Position numbers and translations under genes: made by a program | Part shown: in pieces, positions 46,661 through 55,926 of the stretch | Layout: each line of letters opens with the position of its first letter | How positions within the stretch are numbered: position 1 is the first letter of the stretch | Source: Cristatella mucedo | Taxonomy: Eukaryota > Bryozoa > Phylactolaemata > Cristatellidae | Length of the DNA stretch: 62,000 bases | Assembly (NCBI GenBank): GCA_009760855.2 | Contig: WPIO01000019.1 | Location: forward strand, 1,595,001 to 1,657,000 | Reading direction: 5' to 3' | The notes under the pieces: generated by a model | Told to the model about the DNA's origin: nothing | The model's database searches: none | The model's input: only the letters and a program-made list of their open reading frames with translations

Positions 46661-47195
46661 ATTTTAACCATGCCCCCAAACGCTGAAGGCAATCCTTGGA
46701 CTTGAAAGGCCATGTCCAACCCTAAAATACAAGTCTTCCCTGTCCTACCACATTGCCTGTTTCAAGTCTAGCTGTAGAGAACTTGGCCAACGGTGACTAC
46801 TTCGAGGCACTTTCCCACGAATTCATTTAACAACATTAGAACTTCCATAGCCCTATGATCATAATCAAGTCTTGAAGTTTCAACAGGAAGTGAAGTTCTG
46901 TAGCCGGCAAACAACTGTGACCTCAAGGCTTGGCCAGTATCAAAGACAGTGGGCATATTGTCACACGCCCGCAACACACCAAAGATCTCCCCGACTGTGA
47001 CCCGGTCTGAGTATTCGGCCAGTTTTAGTACAGTACCTTTGATTTCCTGGCTTTGCCTGCCGGGCAAGAGACTGCTAGTTTTCTCTAGTTTTTGCCTCAA
47101 AAAGTTCTATGCAACAATTTACTCGTTTAACATGCTTCTCTTATCTTTAAATTGTTGGCAAAAATGAGCCGGAAATGTAAATTTTGAGTTATGAC
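46661..47195. other. Unrecognised ~535-bp insertion with a minus-strand open frame
   Basis: Sequence interrupting a LINE copy. The minus strand at 46768-47100 is open for 110 codons (nominal start is not ATG) with normal-looking amino acid composition (for example EIKGTVLKLAEYSDRVTVGE). I recognise no family. It could be a fragment of another transposon or a retrocopied exon. Confidence 0.5.
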
Positions 47196-47530
47196 ATGAA
47201 GTGGTGACTGCAACACTCACGACCGACAAGCCTAGCTGCCCAGTCTTGCACCAGCTGTACAGGCCTGATTGCACAGGCCGGTAGATCAGCAAGCAGTGAG
47301 TTGCAGAAGTCAAGACAACAAATGTATTGAGTTAGATATTAAATTTGGTATCCCTGTCTAAGCAAGCCCGAATGTTAGCAATGTTATGTAGCTGAAAGGA
47401 GGCATACTTGACTATAGAGCTGATGGGGTCGCATAATGAAAGGTCACTTAGTAACAGGACACCTAGATTTCGTGTAGACTCAACACGAGAATGCTGGCGG
47501 AGCCGATTGCGAGCATTGAATTTATTCAAG
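47196..47530 (-). mobile_element. CR1/L2-like LINE, right of the insertion
   Basis: Resumes at gaagtggtgactgcaac and follows the LINE: cacgaccgacaagcctagct, gtctaagcaagcccgaatgt, ggagccgattgcgagcat. On the minus strand it reads NKFNARNRLRQHSRVESTRN. Confidence 0.85.
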
Positions 47531-48150
47531 CGACTGCCTCTGAAGCATTGGAATTGTTATTTAGTCACATCTTAATTAATAGGAAGAATTAAGGACTGGA
47601 CCGACTAGAACAAAATAATGATACAATTTATCTGCCAGACATGCTTACCGGCAAGTCAATATCCTAATTATAGGATCTAGGTAGATGTAAATGCTACCCC
47701 TGATTAAAATGTATGCTTCCATCCTAGAAAATTAAGAAGCCCCTTTCAATTTACAGAAAATCATTTAATGCAGCATAAATATAAATAAGGTGGTCAATAA
47801 GTCAAAACAATTTAATACAGGCTCACATAAGACGTTATTACAAATGCTGACAAGGCTGCACTGCCAAAAAAATTCAGCCAAAAGCCAGCAGACTGATAAA
47901 TAATTCTACTCATGCACGTGTCTACAGACTAGCCTTCAGCTCGGTGATTAAAGCTCAGCTTGTAGTCATCCGTAAGGGATTCCAAGACGTTCACAGTACG
48001 ATGGCTTTGGTCCGAGTCAAGCACTAACCAATTCGCTATGCTGAATCACTTCCAAAGAAATGGTCGTTTAGTGCATACATTGGATTATTAGTACTCAAGA
48101 TAATGCACAAAGATATAGAAGGATGAACATTATAAAATCACCAAGATGGT
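47531..48150. other. Downstream flank and probable 3' UTR of RRM2
   Basis: AT-rich. An ATTAAA hexamer lies on the minus strand at about 47811-47816. No other gene recognised. Confidence 0.4.
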
Positions 48151-48303
48151 CTAAAAATCTTCGTCAAGCGAAAATTCATGAACAGCAGCTGTCTGTGAGA
48201 CACCCATTTTACGATATTCACTGACACGCTTCTCGAAAAAGTTTGTCTTTCCTTCCAGTGAGATGTGTTCCATAAAATCAAATGGATTGGTAACGTTGTA
48301 AAA
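48151..48303 (-). CDS. RRM2: RRM2 exon 7 (C-terminus)
   Basis: 50 codons plus [23 protein letters not shown] to the terminal FSLDEDF. The last seven residues are the R1-docking peptide of class I R2 proteins. Acceptor TTGCAG|TTT. Confidence 0.97.
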   Translation of the reverse strand, partial: FYNVTNPFDFMEHISLEGKTNFFEKRVSEYRKMGVSQTAAVHEFSLDEDF

Positions 48304-50263
48304 CTGCAAAAAAGGCCATCAAATACCGATGAACAAGCATTCGTTTAGGCAGGTGATGAGCATGCACAAAAAAATGATACGACACAACCTACCTTTGCAC
48401 AACCAAGCTCCCGTAAGAGACGATCTGCCACAAAGCCAATATACTGTTTCATCAAGTCCTTGTTCATACCAATTAAGGACACAGGGAGTGCATCCGTCAG
48501 GAATTCACACTCAATGCTGACGGCATCTGCAATTATTTCATGAATTCGCTCCTGTGATGGCCTATCCACGAGGTACTTGAACATCAGACAGGCAAAATCA
48601 CAATGCAGACCCTGAAAAAGAAAGTTGATTTATCATGCCACAGCACTTCAGCCATTACCAACCTAGTAAGCACACACACTGGCTCACTTGACCTACCTCG
48701 TCCCTACTAATAAGCTCATTGCTGAAGGTTAGACCTGGCATGACTCCTCGCTTCTTTAGCCAAAAGATGGCTGCAAATGATCCCGAAAAGAAAATACCTT
48801 CAACTGCTGCAAAGGCAACTATTCGTTCACTGTATGGAGCCTGCTTATCACCAATCCATTTCATGGCCCAGTTAGCCTTTTTCTGCACACACGGCATAGT
48901 CTCCACGGCATTGAACAAAAATTCTCTACAAGTTCGAGAATAACGTCAAAATACATAGCGACGAATAAATAACATCAGAACAGCTAAAGTTATCACGATA
49001 GTAACCTTTCTTTGGAATCTCGAATGTACGTGTCAATCAGCAGACTGTACATCTCGGAATGTATGTTTTCGATAGCAATTTGAAACCCATAGAAACACCT
49101 TGCTTCAGGAACTTGCACCTCCTGTGCAAACCTTTCAACCTGCAAAAAACAAAAACTTCTGCACTACTTGGTATTACGGCTAATCCTATGAGCACGGCAG
49201 CTAAACAGCAAAGGCGCTCTTACCAGATTCTCATTAACAATGCCATCACTGGCAGCAAAGAAAGCTAGGACATGCGAGATAAAATAACGCTCGTCCTGTT
49301 TCAGCGCTTCCCAGTGGCTAATGTCCTTCGACAAGTCAACTTCCTCAGCCGTCCAAAATGAAGCCTCGGCTTTCTTGTACATCTGCCATATATCGTGGTA
49401 CTGAATAGGGAATAGAACAAAGCGACGGGGATTCTCCCGAAGCAGCGGCTCCTTTTCGTTAAGTGTGGAGCGCTTGGAAAGTTCGCGTTCGTGCTTGATC
49501 ACTGCTTCTTGTTGGGCTGGTGGCACAGGAAGGTTCTAAAAGATTAGATACGATCGGCTAGTTGCAGGCCAAACCTTATCGGGGTATTTGCTAGCGCGAC
49601 ATTGCGGCGTTAATACCATGTACAGAGGTCCCTTTACAGAAGTGGCTTTACACTATCAACTTGCCACCCACTGACTTCAAACGAATACGCTGCAGGCATT
49701 CATTGAAAGCCGCATCACATAGATTTGGATCATGACATTTGAGCTACCAAGCTGTCGACAACATCGGTAGGAGCGTAACTGCGACGATGGCTGTAAGCCC
49801 ACTCTTTAATAGTGGAGGCGCATTACTTCTTTCGCCAGCTGATCCGGCCTTGACGATGCGGCTGCATCTTACCTGAATGCGCTCGTTGAGCACTTTTAAC
49901 TTTTTAAGTCCGCTTGCCGTTTGGGCTGGATCCTAAAATAAATTCGTTGGTGAAAGATGTGGGAGTGATGACCACCATACACAATAGCACTAACAAGATG
50001 ACTGCACAAATAGCACAGTCACTAAGGTCTGACCGCCGTCACACCGTAACCTGCAGCGGTTTCAGGCTTACACGGCCTGTCGTGAAGCCAACTGCGAGCC
50101 ACAGCTGCGTGAATCTAGAGCTGGGAAGCAGCAAATTAACACAGCCGCGCGCCAAGCGGTCAATAGCTACCTGGTTTTCATCGGTAACCTTCAGCATTTT
50201 AACCTGCTCGATAAATGGCGTGTCCTTTGACGAATGGGTACTGCTCTTAGCTGGCGACTGCAT
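48151..50263 (-). CDS. RRM2: Ribonucleoside-diphosphate reductase small subunit (whole gene, 7 coding exons)
   Basis: Minus-strand join of 50263-50171, 49932-49873, 49535-49224, 49139-49006, 48925-48697, 48611-48393 and 48303-48151 gives 399 aa (human RRM2 is 389). The class I R2 subunit holds the di-iron centre and tyrosyl radical that let the R1 subunit reduce ribonucleotides to deoxyribonucleotides. Seen: D148, E179, H182, E242, E276 and H279 (iron ligands), Y186 (radical tyrosine, in ENIHSEMY), and the C-terminal FSLDEDF that binds R1. Introns are short (80-337 bp), all GT-AG. Start choice: the exon-1 frame stays open upstream to a TAG near 50459 but has no ATG there, so the ATG at 50261-50263 is taken. 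The N-terminus is divergent and lacks the KEN box of human RRM2. ATTAAA on the minus strand near 47811-47816 is a possible polyadenylation signal. Confidence 0.96.
48393..48611 (-). CDS. RRM2: RRM2 exon 6
   Basis: 73 codons, residues 277-349: [15 protein letters not shown] (H279) to [14 protein letters not shown]. Acceptor TTTCAG|GGT, donor AAG|GTAGGT. Confidence 0.97.
48697..48925 (-). CDS. RRM2: RRM2 exon 5
   Basis: One base plus 76 codons, residues 201-276: [12 protein letters not shown], then [20 protein letters not shown] (E242) and NELISRDE (E276). Donor GAG|GTAGGT. Confidence 0.97.
49006..49139 (-). CDS. RRM2: RRM2 exon 4 (ligands E179, H182 and radical Tyr)
   Basis: 44 codons plus two bases, from VERFAQEVQ through [18 protein letters not shown]. 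It contains E179, H182 and Y186. Donor AG|GTTACT (phase 2). Confidence 0.97.
49224..49535 (-). CDS. RRM2: RRM2 exon 3 (start of R2 core)
   Basis: 104 codons, residues 52-155. It contains [32 protein letters not shown] and [14 protein letters not shown] with iron ligand D148. Acceptor TTTTAG|AAC, donor CTG|GTAAGA. Confidence 0.97.
49873..49932 (-). CDS. RRM2: RRM2 exon 2
   Basis: 20 codons between acceptor TTTTAG and donor CAG|GTAAGA, phase 0 at both ends. Encodes a short Lys/Leu-rich stretch ([12 protein letters not shown]) of the variable N-terminal arm. Confidence 0.75.
50171..50263 (-). CDS. RRM2: RRM2 exon 1 (variable N-terminus)
   Basis: 31 codons from the ATG at 50261-50263 to CAG|GTAGCT. 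Ser/Lys-rich start followed by [17 protein letters not shown]. This part is not conserved in the family; exon identity rests on frame and splice fit. Confidence 0.75.
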
Positions 50264-50333
50264 ATTTGTAACCGAACGCGACTTATCGCCGCGAGTAGCA
50301 CCGAGCGAATGACTAAAAGCCCGCTCAAACGAA

Positions 50334-50448
50334 GGCGCCAAGAGAAGCCCGCGCGCCGGAATTCTTGTTGACCAATCACGAACGAGAGGAAGCGATGTTA
50401 TGAAACAGCTGGGTGGCAGCGGGTAACCTTCTACGACCTGTATATAAG
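50334..50448 (-). promoter_or_regulatory. RRM2: Candidate RRM2 promoter elements
   Basis: Upstream of the RRM2 start on its strand there is a TATA-like AT block (50441-50448), an inverted CCAAT box (CCAAT on the plus strand at 50372-50376) and an E2F-like TTGGCGCC (50334-50341). CCAAT and E2F sites are typical of S-phase genes such as RRM2. The motifs are short, so this is suggestive only. Confidence 0.35.
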
Positions 50449-50459
50449 CTAATGCAAAC

Positions 50460-51305
50460 TAATTTTTCCTAAAAACTATAAAATTAAATTTCCTTGGTAT
50501 GATAACCAATATTTTCAAGAATCCTTACCATTTGGGCATGTCAAGCCATCCGGACATGCCCAGTTTTGCCCGCGTCTCCGCCCCCTCCAGCTGACCGCAT
50601 TGTCCGCGTAGATGCTTACAAAAGAGCGACGAGTTGCAGCAGGCTACTCGATGGCTAGTCAATTCCCGACAATGCTGCCACCTCGAGCACTCCGACCCCG
50701 ATTGTTCCGACCTTCCTCGTTCGAGTATCTTTGGCTACTCCGATAAGCCAGAGTTGTTTCTGGACAGAAAAGTGTCGCCACCTCATATTTGACTCAAGCT
50801 CCAAACCGTCTGGAATGAAAGAAAATGTAAAGAAAATCGAGGACGCCGAAGCAGCAGTCCAAATTTAAAACAAACAGGCTCGAGCTGATATTTCCCCACC
50901 TGGCGGATGGATCCTCGGCACGGGTTAAACATCCACACCCCTTAGAGGCGTGGCCGCGTACTCGGTACGAACCGGTTGTCTGCAGCCGGCTCCGCGGGGC
51001 CGCCGGAACGCTTCTTTGCACGAGGCAGAAAATCGCAATATCGAGGTAAATCATAATAACAGTGCCGCATGGCCTCTTTAACCGATAGGAAGAGGCGTGC
51101 CAGCCGGTTTGCCGCCTGGCACGCCCCCTACCTCTCTCTTCCTGGAGTTCCACCAGTCGAGGGCAAAGACTAGCCCCCCCCCCAGCATATGTCCTTGCTA
51201 CAGGGCTGATACCTATGAGTTTACGCTATAGCCTTACGATAAGCTACCTGTGAGGGCGCACATTGGAACCATGCGGTATTTTCAACCAAACTGACAATTC
51301 TGGAA
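50460..51305. other. No gene recognised between RRM2 and the 51-kb repeats
   Basis: C-run near 51175-51183. No coding feature recognised. Confidence 0.35.
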
Positions 51306-51310
51306 GCCTT

Positions 51311-51448
51311 GCCAGGTTTGGCTCAGCGGTTAAGGTGATCGCCCTGACCAAGGTCTGGCCGAGATCTTGGGCTCGAGCCCGCGGAACATGTGAAGTACCT
51401 GAATAGAGATTAAGTTCTCTTAGGTCACCATACAAATGAATTATATAT
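51311..51448 (+). mobile_element. tRNA-derived SINE, family 1
   Basis: caggtttggctcagcggtta, gatcttgggctcgagcccgc, agagattaagttctcttagg, tacaaatgaattatatattt. Confidence 0.88.
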
Positions 51449-51451
51449 TTT

Positions 51452-51535
51452 TCATTAATAACAAGTATTTTGTATAGCGCATTAGGAGGACCAAATCGCT
51501 ATCCAGGCGCTTTGATACTCACGGCACGAGAAAAA
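51452..51535 (-). mobile_element. LINE/SINE 3' tail fragment, decayed
   Basis: attttgtatagcgcattagg, aaatcgctatccaggcgctt: a minus-strand relic of the shared terminal block. Confidence 0.5.
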
Positions 51536-52210
51536 ATAGCCAGGATTTAATGAAAATCATGATATCATACTTTGACATGTATGAAAAAGCATTTAAGAAG
51601 AAGAAATTTTGGGCAGGTAGACGCCGGCTAGTAGAATCCCTGGCTAGGTAACCTTTAACAAATCGTGCTTGGGTAACGCTCAGAGTCGCACGCAGGAAAA
51701 AGTCAAGTTCACTGGTGCTTTGAGTGACCAAGACTCGGGAGGCAGTGAGCATTGAGCGTCAACCCTATGAGGGATCAGATTGCGTAAGCAGCGTAAGGTT
51801 TCCGAGCTGTTTAAGGGCGGGCAGAGGCTCACGGGGGGGTGACTCGGCAGTCCGGCACAAATCCATGCACTGGCGGAATCTGTGGAGACATTCATCTACC
51901 GGTAACTGCAGCCAGCTGTCGGGCTGTTCCAGAAAGAACAATGAGTGGCCAGTGCAAGAACCATGCATGCATGGAATAAAGACTGCCGAAGGAGAACGCG
52001 AGTAAAGGGGGAGAGGTCTAGATCCGTCTACGCTGGCAGCCGTCTAGAGTGCACAGACTGGGAGAGAGGCCTGCGCGATTGCCGCCAATTAAGCGTTTGG
52101 TTTTGGAGCCAAGAGACACGTCGGTCGTTAGTTGGTCGCGCTACCTGATGACAGGATGTCCTGAGTGCTGTCGCAGGGGCGCGTAGCATATGACCTTTCT
52201 GTGGATTCCT

Positions 52211-52362
52211 TGCCGAGCTGGTTTGGTCTAGCGGTTAAGCTGCTCGCCCCGACCAAGGTCTGACTGAGGTCGTGGGCTCTAGCCCCGAGGCACGTGTGAA
52301 GCGTCTGAATAGAGATTAAGTTCTCTTGGGGCGCTATATAAATTAATTATATATTTTTTTCC
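52211..52362 (+). mobile_element. tRNA-derived SINE, family 1 (best full copy)
   Basis: Head ggtttggtctagcggttaag (A-box region) and gaggtcgtgggctctagccc (B-box region); tail gtctgaatagagattaagtt, ctcttggggcgctatataaa, ending ttaattatatattttt. The tail matches the LINE terminal block. Confidence 0.9.
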
Positions 52363-52369
52363 AGTTTAC

Positions 52370-52985
52370 GCAGGAAAATTACCTAGAAAGAGACTTAGTT
52401 CTCTTAGGGTGCTTTACAGATTTCATTAAAACTGCCATATAATGAGCGAACTCGTGCTATGTCGTAATCAACGTGAAACGCCGGCCCTTTTACCGTTAGC
52501 GCCATCAAGATCGCATCTAGAGCATGAATTTTCGGTAAGATTGCAGTTTCGCTAGCGTCAATTCGATGTGGAATCAAAGAAATACTTTAGCTAACTCAGC
52601 CGTTGGATGTTTAACGTTAGCGCTGGCCAGCTAGTCCTAAGACTTGCATTGGAGTGGTTAGTGCTCTGTACAGCTATGCGCCAAAGCTCCGAGAGCGGCC
52701 AGTCAACGACGATTAAATCGCCGCTGCTCAATAGAAATTGGCCGATCCAGTCAATCCATCCCCTGGGGATAGACTTCTAAAGAGGACATTTGTTATCGAG
52801 CTTTTTCCGAGAAGGGCTACCGATTGGGGACTGCGGACCAATATACGGCCATAGAGAATCGCACGTCCGAGATCATGGCTGTAGTATCCCAGTTGAGACA
52901 ATTTATGGCTTACTAAAATTTCTTGCTATTTGAGCGCGTGGTTAACTGACTTATGGATCATACGACAGTGGGCGAGAGCTCCACC
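52370..52985. other. No gene recognised
   Basis: A short relic of the shared tail (cctagaaagagacttagttc) lies near 52380-52430; otherwise nothing identified. Confidence 0.4.
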
Positions 52986-52989
52986 GTCG

Positions 52990-53425
52990 CAGAGAGCTCT
53001 TTGCTGACCCATAAATCTTTGGACAATAAATTAGCTGTTTCATTCCTGCGCTTAAAGACCACCGGCGACAGAAGCTTTAGCTCTGCAGGTCCTAGACTGT
53101 GGAAGTAGCTTCCACGATTCTAACGCAACGACAACTACAGTCTCCTGCTGCCGACTATGGCTCATTCTTTCCAGCGGTCCTGAGCTGCTACTTCCTTGCT
53201 ACTCACTAGCTCAACTGCTCTCCTGACTCTGCTATGCTTCCCACTTTCTCCTTGTTGCGTGAGATGAAGTCTGTTGGTTACCGAATGCATACCGAAAGCC
53301 GCTTAGGTTGTGAGTGCGCTATACATAACTCTCCTGTGAAGCACTCACCTAGTCTTTGTGGCTTTGTGGAGTTACATACATTACGTTACATTACATTACG
53401 TTACATTACATATTGCAACGACTTC
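52990..53425 (+). mobile_element. Second LINE family (family C) 3' end (best copy)
   Basis: Encodes remnants of SFSSAGPRLWK near 53070-53100, then the conserved block ctctgctatgcttcccactt, accgaatgcataccgaaagc, ttgtggctttgtggagttac. It ends in an acatt/acgtt tandem tail (tacattacgttacattacat). Confidence 0.82.
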
Positions 53426-53429
53426 ACGA

Positions 53430-54369
53430 TACCCCCAACCCCCGACTTGACGCAGTTGGTCCTTTCATGTGTATTTCTTTCGTGTGCTTATTGTGACTTT
53501 GTGCATGCTGTCGCTACCCAATTGCATTATGCTTCCTTTCGAGCATATGTAAAGTACCTTTGTACAGAGCCATCGGAGAACTAAATATCGAAATATTCTA
53601 ATTACTCTACATAACGTGATTTAGTTTGCGAAGGGTGCGAATAAAGCATTTCTTCGTATTATTATTTCCAGTTCCTAGGGTTCGATTACCTTCTGGAAAA
53701 CAATTAACTTCGCTTGTGGAGACGGATGAGCTGATTGGATTATTGCCTTTAATTATTGACTTACAGAGGCAGTGAGTTAAAATCGCAAGGACTAAGCGAC
53801 ATATTCATGCATCTTTCTAGCGCCACTGTATCGCTTTGGGTGTTTTCAGACATAAACATATACAATCGTGGTCACGGTAATTTATTCAGGCCAATGTTAT
53901 CACGAAGGATCAATTACGCAATATTTTTTTTAACATTCTGCTTCAACAAGGACGTACAATTCAAGACGAATTGTTGAATTGCATCTATTAAATTCGTATT
54001 AATGCAAAGGATTGTGTCGTCATACTCTCTCCTTGGCAGGTGGTCCTCCTAATTGTGGGCGGTCCCAAGTCATCTGGGTGGCGATACTTCCAGCCGCGGT
54101 GACGCGCAGCGAGGGCGTCCAAAAAGATCGCCTGTAGAGATGTTACGTGTCTTCTTCATTCCATTAATGCTCAATGAAACTCAAATTATGAAATTGACCT
54201 CAAAAAATTAAACACTTCATGGCATGTTTCGGATCATCACCTAGCTGATAAATAAAATTGTCACTCAGTAGTCTTTTGAGGCACGGAATTCCGACTTCCT
54301 GCACCGTGTCGAAATACAAATTTTTATCAAAAGTTCTGGGAATAATACGTAGCACGCCGACATTAGCAC

Positions 54370-54370
<1 letters not shown>
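53430..54370. other. No gene recognised
   Basis: A weak LINE 3' UTR-like patch (cttattgtgactttgtgcat, gtaaagtacct) lies near 53485-53570; the rest is unassigned. Confidence 0.35.
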
Positions 54371-54372
<2 letters not shown>

Positions 54373-54452
<80 letters not shown>

Positions 54453-55030
54453 CAGAGAGAGAGAGACAGAGAGAGGGAGAGAGAGGGAGAGAGAGAGAGA
54501 CAAAGAGAGAGAGACAAAGAGACAGAGAGACAGAAAGGCAGAGAGGCGGAGAGACAAAGAGACGGAGAGACAGAGAGACAGAGAGAGACAGAGAGAGACC
54601 GAGACAGATAGACAAAGAGACAAAGAGACAAAGAGACAAAGAGACAGAGAGACAAAGAGACAGAGAGAGACCGAGACAGATAGACAGAGAGACAGAGAGA
54701 CAGAGAGACAGAGAGACAGAGAGACAGAGAGACAGAGAGACAGAGAGACAGAGAGACAGAGAGACAGAGAGACCGAGACAGATAGACAGAGAGACAGAGA
54801 GACAAAGAGACAAAGAGACAGAGAGACAGAGAGAGAGAGAGAGACAGAGAGAGACAGAGAGACAGATAGACAGAGAGACAGAGACAGAGAGAAAAAGAGA
54901 CAGAGAGACAGAGACAGAGAGGCAGAGAGACAGATAGACAGAGAGACAGATAGACAGAGAGACAGAGAGAGACAGAGAGACAGAAAGAGAGACAGAGACC
55001 GAGACAAATAGACAGGTAGAAAGATAGATA
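54373..55030. repeat. Large (GA)n / (GACAGA)n compound satellite
   Basis: About 70 bp of pure GA, then about 580 bp of gagaca, gacaaa and gaccgagacagatagaca variants. Purine-rich plus strand. The long Ser/Leu or Arg/Glu open frames here are artefacts of the repeat. Confidence 0.98.
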
Positions 55031-55354
55031 GACAGACGAACAGACATACAGAGCTCCAAACCTTGATTCTGCAACCGCGGTAAGTCGACTACGGGTATAC
55101 AAATATCGGATATAGGAATACTTCGCTTGTAAGACTAGCAGTTCCGCATTCCAGATTTACTTTAGCTATCGTCTCACTCCGCATATGAGAATACTCGGCC
55201 TATAAGAATGGCCGTTGTCGACTGTATTCTATTGTATGTTGCAAATAGCCGGGAGCTTCTCCATTCTCTTGGTTTACGTGGCTCCGGGGTTCACTGAGAT
55301 AGGGAATTTAATTTAGGCGGTCCAAAAACTGAGTATAAGTCCATAAACATGAGA

Positions 55355-55480
55355 CGCTTGAATAATAATAATAGCAATCGCGGTCTCTTTCGTAGTGTCC
55401 TGAGAGAACCAAATCTCCACCCAGACGCTCTAAAACTCGCTGCAAAATTAGCAAGTTAACATGCGAGGAAAGCATTAAAA
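55355..55480 (-). mobile_element. CR1/L2-like LINE 3' tail, decayed
   Basis: gaataataataatagcaatc, gtcctgagagaaccaaatct, cacccagacgctct, gctgcaaaatt: a minus-strand terminal block. Confidence 0.6.
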
Positions 55481-55858
55481 GCAGACAGATATGAATCTAG
55501 AAAAAAAGCCTGCTAAAGCATGCAAGACGTCACTCACAAGTTGTTTGTTACTAGGAATACAGGTCAAGTTGTCGAAGCAATGAATGAAGCAGGGGTAAAC
55601 GCGAAAACAAAGCACAGAAAAAAGACAAGTTCGCTGGACATAGAGACAGCTTGAATGCACTCAGCGTCGTACTTATGAGATAATTGAAAATTGCCAAAGT
55701 CAACGAATTTGCGTTTATCGACTGCCACTAACAGCGAGGTGTTCTGCATAGGTGAGCACGCAAAGTCGAAGAGTGGGGCTGGGGTTCGAACAGCCGAGCA
55801 ATAGCAAAGATACCACGTGATCACACTTCACGTGACTATCTACTTCCGTCTGTTGGAT
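55481..55858. other. Upstream flank of WBP2
   Basis: Contains cacgtgatcac and cacttcacgtgac palindromic E-box-like sites 25-50 bp before the WBP2 ATG. No TATA box is obvious. Confidence 0.35.
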
Positions 55859-55926
55859 ATGGCGTTAAACGTTGCCCACGCCTGCACAGGCTTCGGATCT
55901 GGAGTAATCATATTCAACGGCGAAAG
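55859..55926 (+). CDS. WBP2: WBP2 exon 1
   Basis: 22 codons plus two bases, starting MALN and reading [10 protein letters not shown]; donor AG|GTAGGT (phase 2). Confidence 0.88.

Noticed and set aside
50264-50341. Extension of RRM2 exon 1 to 50341
   Set aside because: The codon at 50339-50341 is TTG, not ATG; the first true ATG in frame is at 50261-50263.
54200-55102. Open frames of up to 300 codons of Ser/Leu/Cys or Arg/Glu repeats
   Set aside because: Translation of a GA/GACAGA satellite; no start context, no domain.
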